Positions 22,356 to 31,169 of a stretch of DNA of 39,107 nucleotides are shown here, in pieces. The notes under the pieces were generated by a model that searched no databases, had not been told where the DNA came from, and saw only the letters and a program-made list of their open reading frames with translations. The stretch's first letter is position 1, and each line of letters begins with the position of its first letter. The position numbers and the translations under genes are program-made. The stretch comes from an uncultured Prevotellaceae bacterium. GTDB taxonomy: Bacteria > Bacteroidota > Bacteroidia > Bacteroidales > Bacteroidaceae. The stretch covers positions 1-39,107 of the forward strand of contig CACZVX010000015.1 in assembly GCA_902784755.1 (NCBI GenBank). The letters run 5' to 3'.

Positions 22356-23726
22356 CTATGACAGTTTTTGTGCGGTGCCGGCTCCGGTGTCAAGCGTGGT
22401 CAGGATGGTCGACCTGTACCGCAGCTGGCATTCCGGCAGTCCGTTCATTTGGATATAGAGTTCCAGCGGGTCGAGCAGCACCTGCCGGTCTTTCCAGGCA
22501 TTGGCGATGTTGACGAGAAACGCCTCGCGGATATTGCTTCCACCCTGATTCATGGCGTAGGCACCACCCGGCATGCCGGCTCCCATGACGTTGGGATTGA
22601 CCATCAGAGCGAACAGAATCTCAGAGTTGGCGGCAGACGAAGTGACCAGGTTCTCGTTGCCGTTGTACTTGTTGTTGAGCGCGTTGATTTTCCACTCTTC
22701 CTCTATACGGCCGTTCATCTCATTGACGGCATAGTTGGTGAACAGCGGCTTTTCCGCGTTCTCCGGGCCGAGAAGGTTGCGCTCCACGGAGTCCATGTAT
22801 TTGTTGATGGCTGCTTTCCGTTCTTCCACCGTCTCGAAGTCGTTCACCGGGAATTTCTTATCCCAATAAGAATAAGGTATCTGAACGTGCCATTTCCATG
22901 TGGTCTGGTTCTTGTATGCCTTCTTGAGGTATTGTGGCACCAGGTGTGCGATATCCACCCATCCGGCCACCCATGCGGGATACCACCTGGGCTCGCCATA
23001 TATCTCCTCGTTGCTCCAGCTGTCACGGATGGGATAGATGAAACCTTTGGAGAGTTTGCCTGCCATCTTCAGCAGTTCGGCATGACCCTCGGGGTCAACC
23101 TCCCTGAGTACGGGGAGCACCGTGTATTGGTCGGCTTGCGGGATAACAGGCCAATATCCCGACACAACCGCGTTCATCGAGCCAAAGGCGTCGGGTTCCG
23201 TGTAGCGGTACCACAGGGCGTTCATCGGATTGAGCAGTTCCATCTTGCGGAGGTCCATCGACGGCACAAACTGCACCGCTGCGTTCCCCAGCTTCAGATA
23301 GTCGCGCAGCGTGCGCTCCATGAAACGCCTCACCACACGGCTCTCCAGAAATGCCGTCAGACGGCTGTCGTTCACCGGCTCCAGATGCTCCGTGCCGTCA
23401 TCATTGAAGCCCGTCACCTTGCAGCCGAACACCCCCTGCCCCATCATCAGGAACAGCAGATACTGCAGGCCCGTGTTCAGCACCGTGGTCTCGCGGATGA
23501 GTTTCGTAGCCCATTGGGGAAATCTGTTGCCCTCGCCCCAGGCCACCACTTTGTGTTCACCCTGCTCGCCGACATACAGATAGTCGTATGCCCAGTTGTC
23601 ATGAGGCTGCAGCACCTCACGTTCTGCGAAGTTCTTGCGTGCCGTGCTGTCGGTTAACGTCTCCGCAAAAGTCTCTGCCGAGTTCATCAACAGGGGCACA
23701 CCTTTTTTGTTGAATAGTATATCCAT
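22356..23726 (-). CDS. Putative portal protein (456 aa)
   Basis: I start at the ATG at 23726 (MDILFNKKGVPLLMNSAETF), two bases past the stop of the preceding gene, not at 23795. The layout fits a portal: a helical wing (TAFLESRVVRRFMERTLRDY), a clip/stem-like middle, and the characteristic late segment with a Gly/Asn-rich loop (NPNVMGAGMPGGAYAMNQGG, then SNIREAFLVNIANAWKD). Length is within the usual portal range. The portal would form the dodecameric ring at the head vertex that docks TerL. It is unusually far from the terminase genes on this map. Confidence 0.7.
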   Translation of the reverse strand: MDILFNKKGVPLLMNSAETFAETLTDSTARKNFAEREVLQPHDNWAYDYLYVGEQGEHKVVAWGEGNRFPQWATKLIRETTVLNTGLQYLLFLMMGQGVFGCKVTGFNDDGTEHLEPVNDSRLTAFLESRVVRRFMERTLRDYLKLGNAAVQFVPSMDLRKMELLNPMNALWYRYTEPDAFGSMNAVVSGYWPVIPQADQYTVLPVLREVDPEGHAELLKMAGKLSKGFIYPIRDSWSNEEIYGEPRWYPAWVAGWVDIAHLVPQYLKKAYKNQTTWKWHVQIPYSYWDKKFPVNDFETVEERKAAINKYMDSVERNLLGPENAEKPLFTNYAVNEMNGRIEEEWKINALNNKYNGNENLVTSSAANSEILFALMVNPNVMGAGMPGGAYAMNQGGSNIREAFLVNIANAWKDRQVLLDPLELYIQMNGLPECQLRYRSTILTTLDTGAGTAQKLS

Positions 23727-23728
23727 CG

Positions 23729-24532
23729 TTATTGCTTGTTTTGTAGTCTTGACAACTTGATTTTCCTGTTCATGATGCGGAAGGCATCCGTGCACGCCAT
23801 CTTCCTGTATGCGTCCAGATGGGCCACATCGTCACCCACAAACGAGTCGAAGGCATTCAGCCATACATTACGCTGGCGCACTCTCGGCGAACTGCCGGCC
23901 TGAGCTTCTCCTTCCGGGAACAACAGAGGATAGGCCCGGCTCAGCCAGTTGCGTATCATCACCCAATTCATGTAGACACCCCACACCAGGGCATGGTCCA
24001 CACCCGCTATCCTTGACGCATTCCCGTCGATGTCCACCAGCACCTTCCCGTCGCCGGGTTCCGTGAAATAATCCTCGTTCTTGCCGAGATAGATGGCTGC
24101 CACGAACCGGCGTAGCCGCTCCGGATTCCCCTCACGGGCGGCATCGGTGATGGTATCGGTATATTGGTCGAAAAACGTGTCGGCTGTCATGTATTGCTGC
24201 AGTGTCATGCTCTTCAGACCATCCTCCGGAGCAAGGAGCCCGCCAATCTTGCTGATGAAGAAACGCGACACCTCCGAACGGCCGCTCTCCAGCCAGCGCA
24301 CCTGACGGTTCATCATATAACGCTGCCAGGAGTCCATCCGCCTGACCATCCTCTTCGGGATGCCAAACATCTCGGCATGATACGTCGTCTCATCCGTCTG
24401 CCCAAGCAGCGACCTCACCACACTCATATACTGGCGCTCGCTCATCTCCCACCAATGCGAAGGTGCCCAGCTGCGGATATGCCTGCGCCACGGCAGCCAC
24501 CAAGGCTTGTATTCAATGTCTATGCTCACCAT
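23729..24532 (-). CDS. Conserved-looking phage protein upstream of portal (267 aa)
   Basis: The family is not recognised. The start is Trp- and Arg-rich (YKPWWLPWRRHIRSWAPSHWW), which suggests a membrane- or nucleic-acid-proximal segment. The rest is helical with several Arg/Trp motifs (RMDSWQRYMMNRQVRWLESG). It directly precedes the portal gene with two bases between and follows the 95-aa gene by one base, so the run from 25.3 to 20.2 kb is one transcript. A tail- or head-assembly role is inferred only from position. Confidence 0.65.
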   Translation of the reverse strand: MVSIDIEYKPWWLPWRRHIRSWAPSHWWEMSERQYMSVVRSLLGQTDETTYHAEMFGIPKRMVRRMDSWQRYMMNRQVRWLESGRSEVSRFFISKIGGLLAPEDGLKSMTLQQYMTADTFFDQYTDTITDAAREGNPERLRRFVAAIYLGKNEDYFTEPGDGKVLVDIDGNASRIAGVDHALVWGVYMNWVMIRNWLSRAYPLLFPEGEAQAGSSPRVRQRNVWLNAFDSFVGDDVAHLDAYRKMACTDAFRIMNRKIKLSRLQNKQ

Positions 24533-24533
24533 G

Positions 24534-24821
24534 TCAATCCCAGTTTACTGTCTTGCCTTTGTATTCGATGATATTCGTGATGCGCACAGCCACCGCATGC
24601 CCCTCGGGTTGTCCGGATTCACAGCAGGGCTGGATGCCACGCATCCGGAAACGCTTGTTGTCCATCTTTCCGGCGCCCTGAGCAAATGCCTTGGGGAAAT
24701 AGTATAGTTTGCCCGACTGGGTCACAAACTTCACACTGAAATATCTGCGGCGGCCATATCGGTCGAAACGCACATCCATATCGTCCAGCATCGCGCGCGC
24801 CGGTATCTCCTGGTTCGTCAT
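24534..24821 (-). CDS. Small hypothetical protein (95 aa)
   Basis: The family is not recognised. The protein is basic, compact and beta-rich, with an aromatic/basic core (RYGRRRYFSVKFVTQSGKLY) and a Cys pair (GIQPCCESGQ). It overlaps the coiled-coil membrane gene upstream by four bases (ATGA). It is likely a minor assembly protein of the tail/portal operon. Confidence 0.6.
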   Translation of the reverse strand: MTNQEIPARAMLDDMDVRFDRYGRRRYFSVKFVTQSGKLYYFPKAFAQGAGKMDNKRFRMRGIQPCCESGQPEGHAVAVRITNIIEYKGKTVNWD

Positions 24822-25297
24822 AATTCGCCGTTGTTGATGGGGTCGATGTCGATGTCTATCTCTTTGTTCTCAATTCCCCCGTTTTCGGAGATGGTCACGG
24901 TCTGCCTCTTTCGGCAGCGGAGGTCTCCGCAGATAAAAGGGCGCAGACTCTCCACCATGCGGCCGTTCCTGGCCACTTCCCGCTGCAGGTCCATGACTTT
25001 CTTCTCTGTGTCGTCGATGCGCTGCCTGAGCTCTTCACGTTCCTCCCGAAGTCGTTTCCTGTCATCGTTGAGTTCATTGATATACTGTCGTTGTTCGTCC
25101 CGGTCCGCCTTCACGTCAGCAATCATCTGCTGATACACATCTTGCAGTTCCTTCGTGGCTGCCGTCTCTGCGCTTCCGGCTTCCGCTTCCGCTTTCCGTT
25201 TCTCTGCGCGTCGGTTGAGAAGGTATTTGATGGCTTCCCATCCTCCGATGGCAGTGAGTACACTGACGATGATATCGATAATGCTGAAGTTTGACAT
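24818..25297 (-). CDS. Membrane-anchored coiled-coil protein (159 aa), lysis-module candidate
   Basis: One N-terminal transmembrane segment (about residues 4-27, SIIDIIVSVLTAIGGWEAI) is followed by a long coiled coil (about 28-115) and a C-terminal Cys pair (FICGDLRCRKRQ). The shape fits an inner-membrane spanin-like (i-spanin) or holin-associated protein, and the gene follows the endolysin gene. No dedicated holin was identified. Alternatives include a tail-assembly membrane factor. Confidence 0.6.
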   Translation of the reverse strand: MSNFSIIDIIVSVLTAIGGWEAIKYLLNRRAEKRKAEAEAGSAETAATKELQDVYQQMIADVKADRDEQRQYINELNDDRKRLREEREELRQRIDDTEKKVMDLQREVARNGRMVESLRPFICGDLRCRKRQTVTISENGGIENKEIDIDIDPINNGEL

Positions 25298-25328
25298 ATA
25301 TTTTTGAATATTTATTATTTGACTTTTG

Positions 25329-25347
25329 GCAGCGGTTTAACCGCTGC
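25329..25347. promoter_or_regulatory. Perfect 9-bp palindrome after the endolysin gene
   Basis: GCAGCGGTT-T-AACCGCTGC is a perfect inverted repeat lying 12 bases past the endolysin stop and about 30 bases before the next start. No long T run follows, so it is either a weak terminator, a transcript-processing hairpin or a protein-binding site. Confidence 0.6.
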
Positions 25348-25358
25348 ATACGGATAAA

Positions 25359-25805
25359 CTATTTTACGCCTGGTATATAAATTGTTTTTCCACCTTGTCG
25401 TTTTGCCGTCAGCAGTTGTCCCCGGTTACCGGATGCACGGTGGCTGACGTGGAGCCAGTTGCATCCGAACTCGTCGATGAGCTGGTCATAAGGGAGATTG
25501 AGTTTTATTAGCAAGTCGCGCAGCCTGCGGTTGTCTTCCGGCAGGTCGCTGACTGTTCTTATGTCTGCCGCTTGGCCGTAGCAATGCTGTGAGTTCGCTG
25601 CCCCGCCTACCGCCTTGTTGAGCTTCGGTGAGCGGTATCCGGAGGTGACGATGATGGGTGCTCCCCAGGCTTCACGCAAAGGGTCGAGCACATTTTTGAC
25701 AAGCCGCTCAAGGGCAGCGGTGATTTCCGCTGTCGGCTTGTTGTTGATGCCGAGCCTTATTGCTGCGGGTGATTTGGTGAGTTCGTTTATAGTAAAATAC
25801 TTCAT
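25359..25805 (-). CDS. Endolysin: M15-type peptidase (D-Ala-D-Ala carboxypeptidase-like)
   Basis: The 148-aa protein has the zinc-peptidase M15 signature: a zinc-binding His74 and Asp81 (SQHCYGQAADI) and the second His pair (WLHVSH, His119 and His122), plus the TSGYRSP segment before them. It cuts peptidoglycan stem peptides at the end of the lytic cycle. There is no signal peptide, so release to the wall requires a holin-like partner, possibly the membrane coiled-coil protein encoded next. The domain covers the whole protein with no extra cell-wall binding part. Confidence 0.92.
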   Translation of the reverse strand: MKYFTINELTKSPAAIRLGINNKPTAEITAALERLVKNVLDPLREAWGAPIIVTSGYRSPKLNKAVGGAANSQHCYGQAADIRTVSDLPEDNRRLRDLLIKLNLPYDQLIDEFGCNWLHVSHRASGNRGQLLTAKRQGGKTIYIPGVK

Positions 25806-25902
25806 TTATTTCGCCTTTATGTTACTTTTTTGCGGTTTTTTATTCACGTATTCGGTCTTATGTTAATTTTCTACGGATTTTTAAACATGTTTGGGCTTTG
25901 TC

Positions 25903-27579
25903 TCAATTTGTCGTGTTGATTTCAAGTCCAGGATGTCCGCTCCATTGGATGCGGTTTCTCCATCCTTCGGCTTTGCCGGTGAATCCGGCTATCATTTTGA
26001 TGTCGGATACGTTGGTGCCATAGATGGAGCAGTCATAGATTTTGATCTGCTGTTCTTCGTTGGCCGTGGTGACCATGAGTTGTTCGCTGTCGATGTCGAA
26101 ATCGCATTGGCTGAAAAGCCAGTTGACTTTCGAGCCTACGATCATCGCGCTGCACTTTTGCCAAGCTGTATCGGTGAGCATTGATTTCCAGATCTGCCGG
26201 AATGAGCAGAAATAGAATCCCTGGTTCTGCATAAATGTTCCCTGGGCTATTCTATGGCCGAGGAACCTGCAGTTGATGTATTTGATGTCATCCGCCATTT
26301 TGCTTGCATGGTGGGTGAGCATCACGCTGCAGAAAGGCCCGCCTTGCCGGAACGTACTGTTGAAGACTCTTACTTTGAGTGCACCGAAGTAAAGCAGGTG
26401 CATTCCACATCCGCAGAAGGGAGTCTGCGTGATATCAGCGTTAGTGATGCAGATGTCGGACGTCTCAGCTGAGAAGTTCTGGCAGACGTCCTTAGACATC
26501 CAGTTGTCGATGGCGAATGACCTCCCCCCCCGGATGTCAAAGTCCTCGTACATCCCTTTTGTGCGGATGTTTTGGAACGAGATGTTCTCCGACAATTTAT
26601 CCTTGGAGGACGAGCCGCTGGTGGAGCTGATCACGGAGAATGCCACGAGTCCGGAGTCTGACGAAGAGAAGCGGTAATGGCCTGACGGAGCACCGTTGTC
26701 ACGGTCGCGGAGAGCCATGACCGCCAAGTTTTTGACTGTTCCGTTTTTTGCGTTGCTGAATCGGAACACGTCACGCTTGTTCACCCCCCCGGGGCCAATC
26801 GGCACGGTACCGGCATCCACACGGCGTGCGAAGATGGTGCTGCCCTGCCCGTCGACACAGAATTCGTTGATGCCAAAGAGAGGGTTGGTGTTGTTGTCCG
26901 CCTGTTGTTTCCAGACGCGCATGTAGTAACAGGCTTTAGGCCTTAGACGCATGCTGCCGTTGTTGGCTGTTAGACACGCTATGATGGCGGTATAGTCATC
27001 CGTCATGAGCGTGTCGATGTCTGTCAACTGTCCGTCTTTCCAGACGAAAGACTGGCGGGTGGTCAGCAGCGAGAACACGGCATCCGTCCGCGGCATGTCG
27101 TCCTCCATATATTCGCAGTCGCCCCCGCTGCAGCGGTCGAAGAGGTCGCCTTCTTCGAGCAGGCCTTTTTCGCCCAATTTCGGTGACAGGCCATACCCGT
27201 TGAGACGCTTCTTCTTGCCCCAGCATGAGTAGAACTTTCCTTCCCAGGAAAGCACGAAATGGTGGGTGGTACGGTTGAAGTAAACTGATGTCGACGTGAT
27301 TAATCCGGGCAAGTTCTTGAAGGTATTGACGAAACTTTCGCCTGGTGCGAAAACGTTTACGTCTGCCCTCTCGATGGACTCCTCCGGGACATCAACAAAT
27401 CCGCTGAAGCACCTGACCGGCCAGTCGTAGAGAGGCAGGCCGTCGCCCTTTGCCCCGTAATATTCGGGGCACAAGGGGTCGCGCTGCGCAGCCGATTTGG
27501 CTTCTGCAATCTCGTTGACGATGGCCATGGCGTCGGTCACGTCGACGATTCCATCTTTGTTGATGTCGAAGACAGACAT
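25903..27579 (-). CDS. Tailspike-like beta-helix protein with N-terminal dockerin-like segment
   Basis: The 558-aa protein starts with DINKDGIVDVTDAMAIVNEI (about residues 5-24), a good match to a single calcium-binding dockerin-type repeat (D-x-N-x-D-G-x-V-D and a distal D). Next comes the tailspike-typical CPEYYGAKGDG and a long parallel beta-helix-like body. The start shares one base with the stop of the fibre gene upstream (TAATG). The helix body suggests binding to or cutting of surface polysaccharide. The dockerin-like segment may anchor the spike to the fibre or virion. Catalytic residues cannot be named. Confidence 0.75.
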   Translation of the reverse strand: MSVFDINKDGIVDVTDAMAIVNEIAEAKSAAQRDPLCPEYYGAKGDGLPLYDWPVRCFSGFVDVPEESIERADVNVFAPGESFVNTFKNLPGLITSTSVYFNRTTHHFVLSWEGKFYSCWGKKKRLNGYGLSPKLGEKGLLEEGDLFDRCSGGDCEYMEDDMPRTDAVFSLLTTRQSFVWKDGQLTDIDTLMTDDYTAIIACLTANNGSMRLRPKACYYMRVWKQQADNNTNPLFGINEFCVDGQGSTIFARRVDAGTVPIGPGGVNKRDVFRFSNAKNGTVKNLAVMALRDRDNGAPSGHYRFSSSDSGLVAFSVISSTSGSSSKDKLSENISFQNIRTKGMYEDFDIRGGRSFAIDNWMSKDVCQNFSAETSDICITNADITQTPFCGCGMHLLYFGALKVRVFNSTFRQGGPFCSVMLTHHASKMADDIKYINCRFLGHRIAQGTFMQNQGFYFCSFRQIWKSMLTDTAWQKCSAMIVGSKVNWLFSQCDFDIDSEQLMVTTANEEQQIKIYDCSIYGTNVSDIKMIAGFTGKAEGWRNRIQWSGHPGLEINTTN

Positions 27580-30479
27580 TAGCTGAGTTTCGTTAGATAA
27601 TTCATCAAGTCAGCAGCCGCTTTCTCTGCCATTTTTCTATGCCCAGCATTATTGGGATGGGTGGGGTCACCCGTCTCATCGCAATATGTTGGGCGGAGGT
27701 TTTCAAAGGTAATTCCGTCCTTGTCAAACTCTATCAATCCACACCCCATTGCATCCGCAACCTCACGTATGGCATTGTTAAATTCTGGTAATGTATTGGT
27801 GTGGTTGTTCACCGGCCAAACGCTGGCACTGATGCGCTTGAAAACGTTCAGCGTGCAAAGGATAATGATAGCCTTAGGATATACCTCACGCAGTTTCTTG
27901 ATTGTTAGCGCATATCCTTCCTTGAAACCAAAGCTGGTGGAGTTCAAAGCGTCATCTGATGGAATAGAGAATATACCGTCAAAGAAATCAGGTGTCAGCT
28001 TAGCGTATGCCGTATCACTGCTATCCAAGTGCGTCATGTCATTAGTTCCACGGTAGATGATGATAACGTCCGGTGCTTTCCTTGTCATAGTACCGGGTGT
28101 CCTTATTCCACATCTCCGTATTTGTGACGGATGCCATGCGTGTGAGCCCTTAAATTTATTCCTCCCCTTTTCATGCGATGTGATTGACGCTCCTGACCAA
28201 CACACGGGAATTGGGGTAAACCCAAACTTGTCCATCAGTATCTCCCACCATGTAGTCAATGAATTGGCGTTTTGGTTGAGCGGTTTGCCCACCACTTTGC
28301 CAACATCTTCCGCCGTCGGCGTGAAAGTGACTTCCGTTCCTATGTCTGCACTTGTATAAGTGGTACCCGCAATCGTTAAGCCCCCTGCAACATCCTGATC
28401 AGAAATATAGGCAGACAATTCCACACCGACATCCTCGGCCTCAATCTTTATTTCCGGGACGTTTGCGTTATCGCCGGTATTGCCGTTGGTGGAAATGGAG
28501 TCTCCCAAGATGGCCACTGTTTTACCGTTGAGCCAGCTGTTACTAACCCCCGTTATCGCCTTCAGAGTTTCCACATCATGGATGATACCAAAGTCTTTCT
28601 GCAGAACGAGAGAGAGAGATTCGAGGAATGCGTCAATGTCCGCGTTGGTAATAGCGGACTCCACTGTTTTCCGGGTGGCGACTCTCAGCCATCCAGCAGT
28701 GGAAATAACCGCTTCCACCTGCTCTGTGGTGAAGTTTGAAGTGATGGTCTGCAAAGCAGAACCACCTGCAGCCACAAGTGCTTTATTACGTGTCTGATAG
28801 ACGGCGACTGTAATACCCAATTCCCAAGAGCTTTGAGCCGTCAATTTCCATCCCTTCTGCACCTGGAATAAGATGCTGTATCGCTTACCCGTAGCAGATG
28901 CAGTTGATGTAGATGTGTTATGTCTAATTTTCTCATCAGCGTCATCCACTGTCAAAGGATATACGATGACTTCATTGATTCTCTCCTGGGCATTATCTAT
29001 TCTATCGATGTCATTATGAATTCCTTCCACGTCATGAATTATTCCAGAGTCCTTATAGATGGACAGAGAGAGCACTTCGATGAATTCTTCAATCTCAGCA
29101 TTCGTGATGGCGCTGTTATCCGTTTTTCGTGTGGTGATGGCCAACCATCCAGCTGCAGTAGTTGATCCAGCAATAGCAGCTGTGGAGTATCCGCTGTTAA
29201 AAGTCTGCTGAGACCCTGAAGCAGCGACAATGGCATTGTTTCGTGTATTGAATATAGCCACGTTCAGTCCAGAGCCCCATGAACTCTGCGCTTCCACATA
29301 CCATCCTTTCTCTACTTGGAAAAGGATGGTGTATCTGTTGCCATTGGCGTTGACAGCCGCCGATGAAACTTGGTGCCTGATTTTCTCCTCAGCATCATCG
29401 GCCGACATTGGCAATCCAATGATGTCTTTCTCCAGATAAGAAATTGCATCCGTAGCTCCTTTCTGCGAGATGGCTTTTGTGGCATCCTGCCCAAGAACTT
29501 GCGTAAGGGGGAGGTCGCCCTCGCCGACAATCACGCTGTCTCCAGGGTCGCCCTTGGCACCTTTCAGCTCCTCTTTGTCAGCAGTGGTCAGCTCGCTGAA
29601 CTTCATCTTCATGTTTTTCATCTGGAAGGTCATGACGCCATCCTCGAACTCCACGCTTGCATCTGGACTGCCTCCGTCCTCGGTGTATTCCACGGATGCC
29701 TCTGTGATGGTGTTCTGCTTTGCGGCAAGTGCTTCTTCCACGCCCTCATTGGTGGCGTAATCGTCTGCATCCTCCAATTCGGCCACGGTGGTAGGGATGT
29801 TGATGTTGGCCTCCTTGTTGGAGACAACCGACTGTCCGTTTACTTTTACGTCATCGACGTGTCCTGCAGTGGCCATTTGTGCATCGACGTAATTTTTGGT
29901 GGCGTAATTGTTTGCGTCGTTTAATTCTGCCACGGTGGTAGGCACCTGGATGTTGGCGTTCTTGTTTTCGTCGACGACGGACACATTGTTTACCTTGACA
30001 TCATCCACCTTGCCGGCATCCTCAATCTTATCAATCAGGTAGGGATGAGAAGTCTCATCGTCGCTGTGCTTGGCAATCATCGCATCGACGAAGTCGGCCG
30101 TCACACCGCTGCCACCGAGCGTGACGGCAATGGTGACGTCGTAGATTGGTACATCATTCATTGTCGCATCGGAATCGTCGGCATCGACATTTGCATTCAC
30201 TATCTCAAAGACATTCTTCGCATAGCTGCGCCAAGGCTGGCCATTGTAGTAGCCAACCATCTCCACACCATACACACCTTTGTCAAGTGTGCCTTCGTTG
30301 GAAATAAGCAGGCGGCCGGAAGAGTCAAAGCTGCTCTCCTGAGTGGAACGGCCACGGCGGACGAAATTCGCCGTCATGGAATCAATCTGACTGAGGTCAA
30401 CCTCAGCCTCGTAGTCGCCATTACGCGTTATACCCTGGACTCTGAGGATAAACGCATTTCCGTCGGTTATCTTTATCAT
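27579..30479 (-). CDS. Tail fibre with repeated modules and C-terminal SGNH hydrolase
   Basis: This is a modular 966-aa adhesin. Its N-terminus resembles baseplate-upper-protein-type attachment domains (MIKITDGNAFILRVQGI and on). Then two copies of a PTTVAEL-D-A-type segment of about 45 residues follow (about 160-250), a collagen-like KGAKGDPGDS stretch, and two copies of a module of about 130 residues (about 354-482 and 504-636). The C-terminus is an SGNH/GDSL esterase: nucleophile block ILGDSIS (about 661), RGTND block (about 812) and the catalytic DPTH (about 938). It may deacetylate host surface glycans. A TATTTTTG promoter element lies at 30505-30512. Confidence 0.88.
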   Translation of the reverse strand: MIKITDGNAFILRVQGITRNGDYEAEVDLSQIDSMTANFVRRGRSTQESSFDSSGRLLISNEGTLDKGVYGVEMVGYYNGQPWRSYAKNVFEIVNANVDADDSDATMNDVPIYDVTIAVTLGGSGVTADFVDAMIAKHSDDETSHPYLIDKIEDAGKVDDVKVNNVSVVDENKNANIQVPTTVAELNDANNYATKNYVDAQMATAGHVDDVKVNGQSVVSNKEANINIPTTVAELEDADDYATNEGVEEALAAKQNTITEASVEYTEDGGSPDASVEFEDGVMTFQMKNMKMKFSELTTADKEELKGAKGDPGDSVIVGEGDLPLTQVLGQDATKAISQKGATDAISYLEKDIIGLPMSADDAEEKIRHQVSSAAVNANGNRYTILFQVEKGWYVEAQSSWGSGLNVAIFNTRNNAIVAASGSQQTFNSGYSTAAIAGSTTAAGWLAITTRKTDNSAITNAEIEEFIEVLSLSIYKDSGIIHDVEGIHNDIDRIDNAQERINEVIVYPLTVDDADEKIRHNTSTSTASATGKRYSILFQVQKGWKLTAQSSWELGITVAVYQTRNKALVAAGGSALQTITSNFTTEQVEAVISTAGWLRVATRKTVESAITNADIDAFLESLSLVLQKDFGIIHDVETLKAITGVSNSWLNGKTVAILGDSISTNGNTGDNANVPEIKIEAEDVGVELSAYISDQDVAGGLTIAGTTYTSADIGTEVTFTPTAEDVGKVVGKPLNQNANSLTTWWEILMDKFGFTPIPVCWSGASITSHEKGRNKFKGSHAWHPSQIRRCGIRTPGTMTRKAPDVIIIYRGTNDMTHLDSSDTAYAKLTPDFFDGIFSIPSDDALNSTSFGFKEGYALTIKKLREVYPKAIIILCTLNVFKRISASVWPVNNHTNTLPEFNNAIREVADAMGCGLIEFDKDGITFENLRPTYCDETGDPTHPNNAGHRKMAEKAAADLMNYLTKLS

Positions 30480-30538
30480 CGTTTCTCTTTGATTGGTTTT
30501 TCCGCAAAAATAAGGTTTGTATTACAATTTCCCTGGGA

Positions 30539-31066
30539 CTATGTTTCGGCAGTCTGGTCATACAGAATCCAACAAACCACTCCGTCTATGACCTTTGTCT
30601 GGAAGCCCTTTCCGCGCAGCCAGCTGCCCACGTCTGCGGGTCTGGCATCAGGCACCATTTCCTCGATGTCGAGCCACACCTCACCACTGCTCTTCACCAA
30701 CATTTCCTCAGTGTCACCCCACGGACGGTACAGGCGGCTGAGCACCTCGTCGAGCAGTTCAGGTCGGTCGTTGAGAACCTTAATACCAGAGGAACGGGCG
30801 AAATGATACTCGCAGGCTGCTCCATGGGAGTCTTGACGCCATCCTTCGAGCATCCAGATGGCATCACACTCGGACAACTCTTTCAAAAGGAGCAGCATCA
30901 ACTTCCGCTCTACACCTACACCACTCCGCTCAATCACTTTCAGGGGATTCACCACCTCAAAGCCCTGAGCGGTCAACTCTTTTTCGGCTGACTCAAACTG
31001 AGAGGCTGCTATCTCGGGGTCCTGCCCGCGCACCTTCCCAGACAGATAGATTCGTTGCTTTACCAT
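30539..31066 (-). CDS. DUF4406-like protein (nucleoside deoxyribosyltransferase-type fold)
   Basis: The N-terminal RIYLSGKVRG and the later CDAIWMLEGWRQDSHGAACE follow the pattern of DUF4406 and related nucleoside 2-deoxyribosyltransferase-like proteins. The C-terminal about 60 residues (EEMLVKSSGEVWLDIEEMV and on) are an additional small domain. It sits between HicAB and the fibre gene, with a TATTTTTG promoter element at 31072-31079 just past a terminator. It may modify nucleotides, DNA bases or signalling molecules. The substrate is unknown, and the place among tail genes is odd. Confidence 0.75.
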   Translation of the reverse strand: MVKQRIYLSGKVRGQDPEIAASQFESAEKELTAQGFEVVNPLKVIERSGVGVERKLMLLLLKELSECDAIWMLEGWRQDSHGAACEYHFARSSGIKVLNDRPELLDEVLSRLYRPWGDTEEMLVKSSGEVWLDIEEMVPDARPADVGSWLRGKGFQTKVIDGVVCWILYDQTAET

Positions 31067-31104
31067 GCCACAAAAATAGAGGATTTACCTCATTGGCTCG
31101 GGGA

Positions 31105-31135
31105 CAAAAAAAAGCCGGAGCCCGAAGACCCCGGC
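31105..31135 (-). terminator. Rho-independent terminator after HicB
   Basis: On the minus strand GCCGG and CCGGC pair around an inner partly paired GGTC/GGCT and TTCG loop, followed by eight T. It closes the HicAB unit about 35 bases past its stop. Confidence 0.85.
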
Positions 31136-31169
31136 AGACTGATGCCGTCTTTGTCGTCAAACAATAAAA

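Noticed and set aside
22368-23657. 429-codon plus-strand frame opposite the portal gene
   Set aside because: It is antisense to a clear phage gene, rich in His/Arg/Leu as expected of a shadow frame, and has no promoter or matching neighbours.
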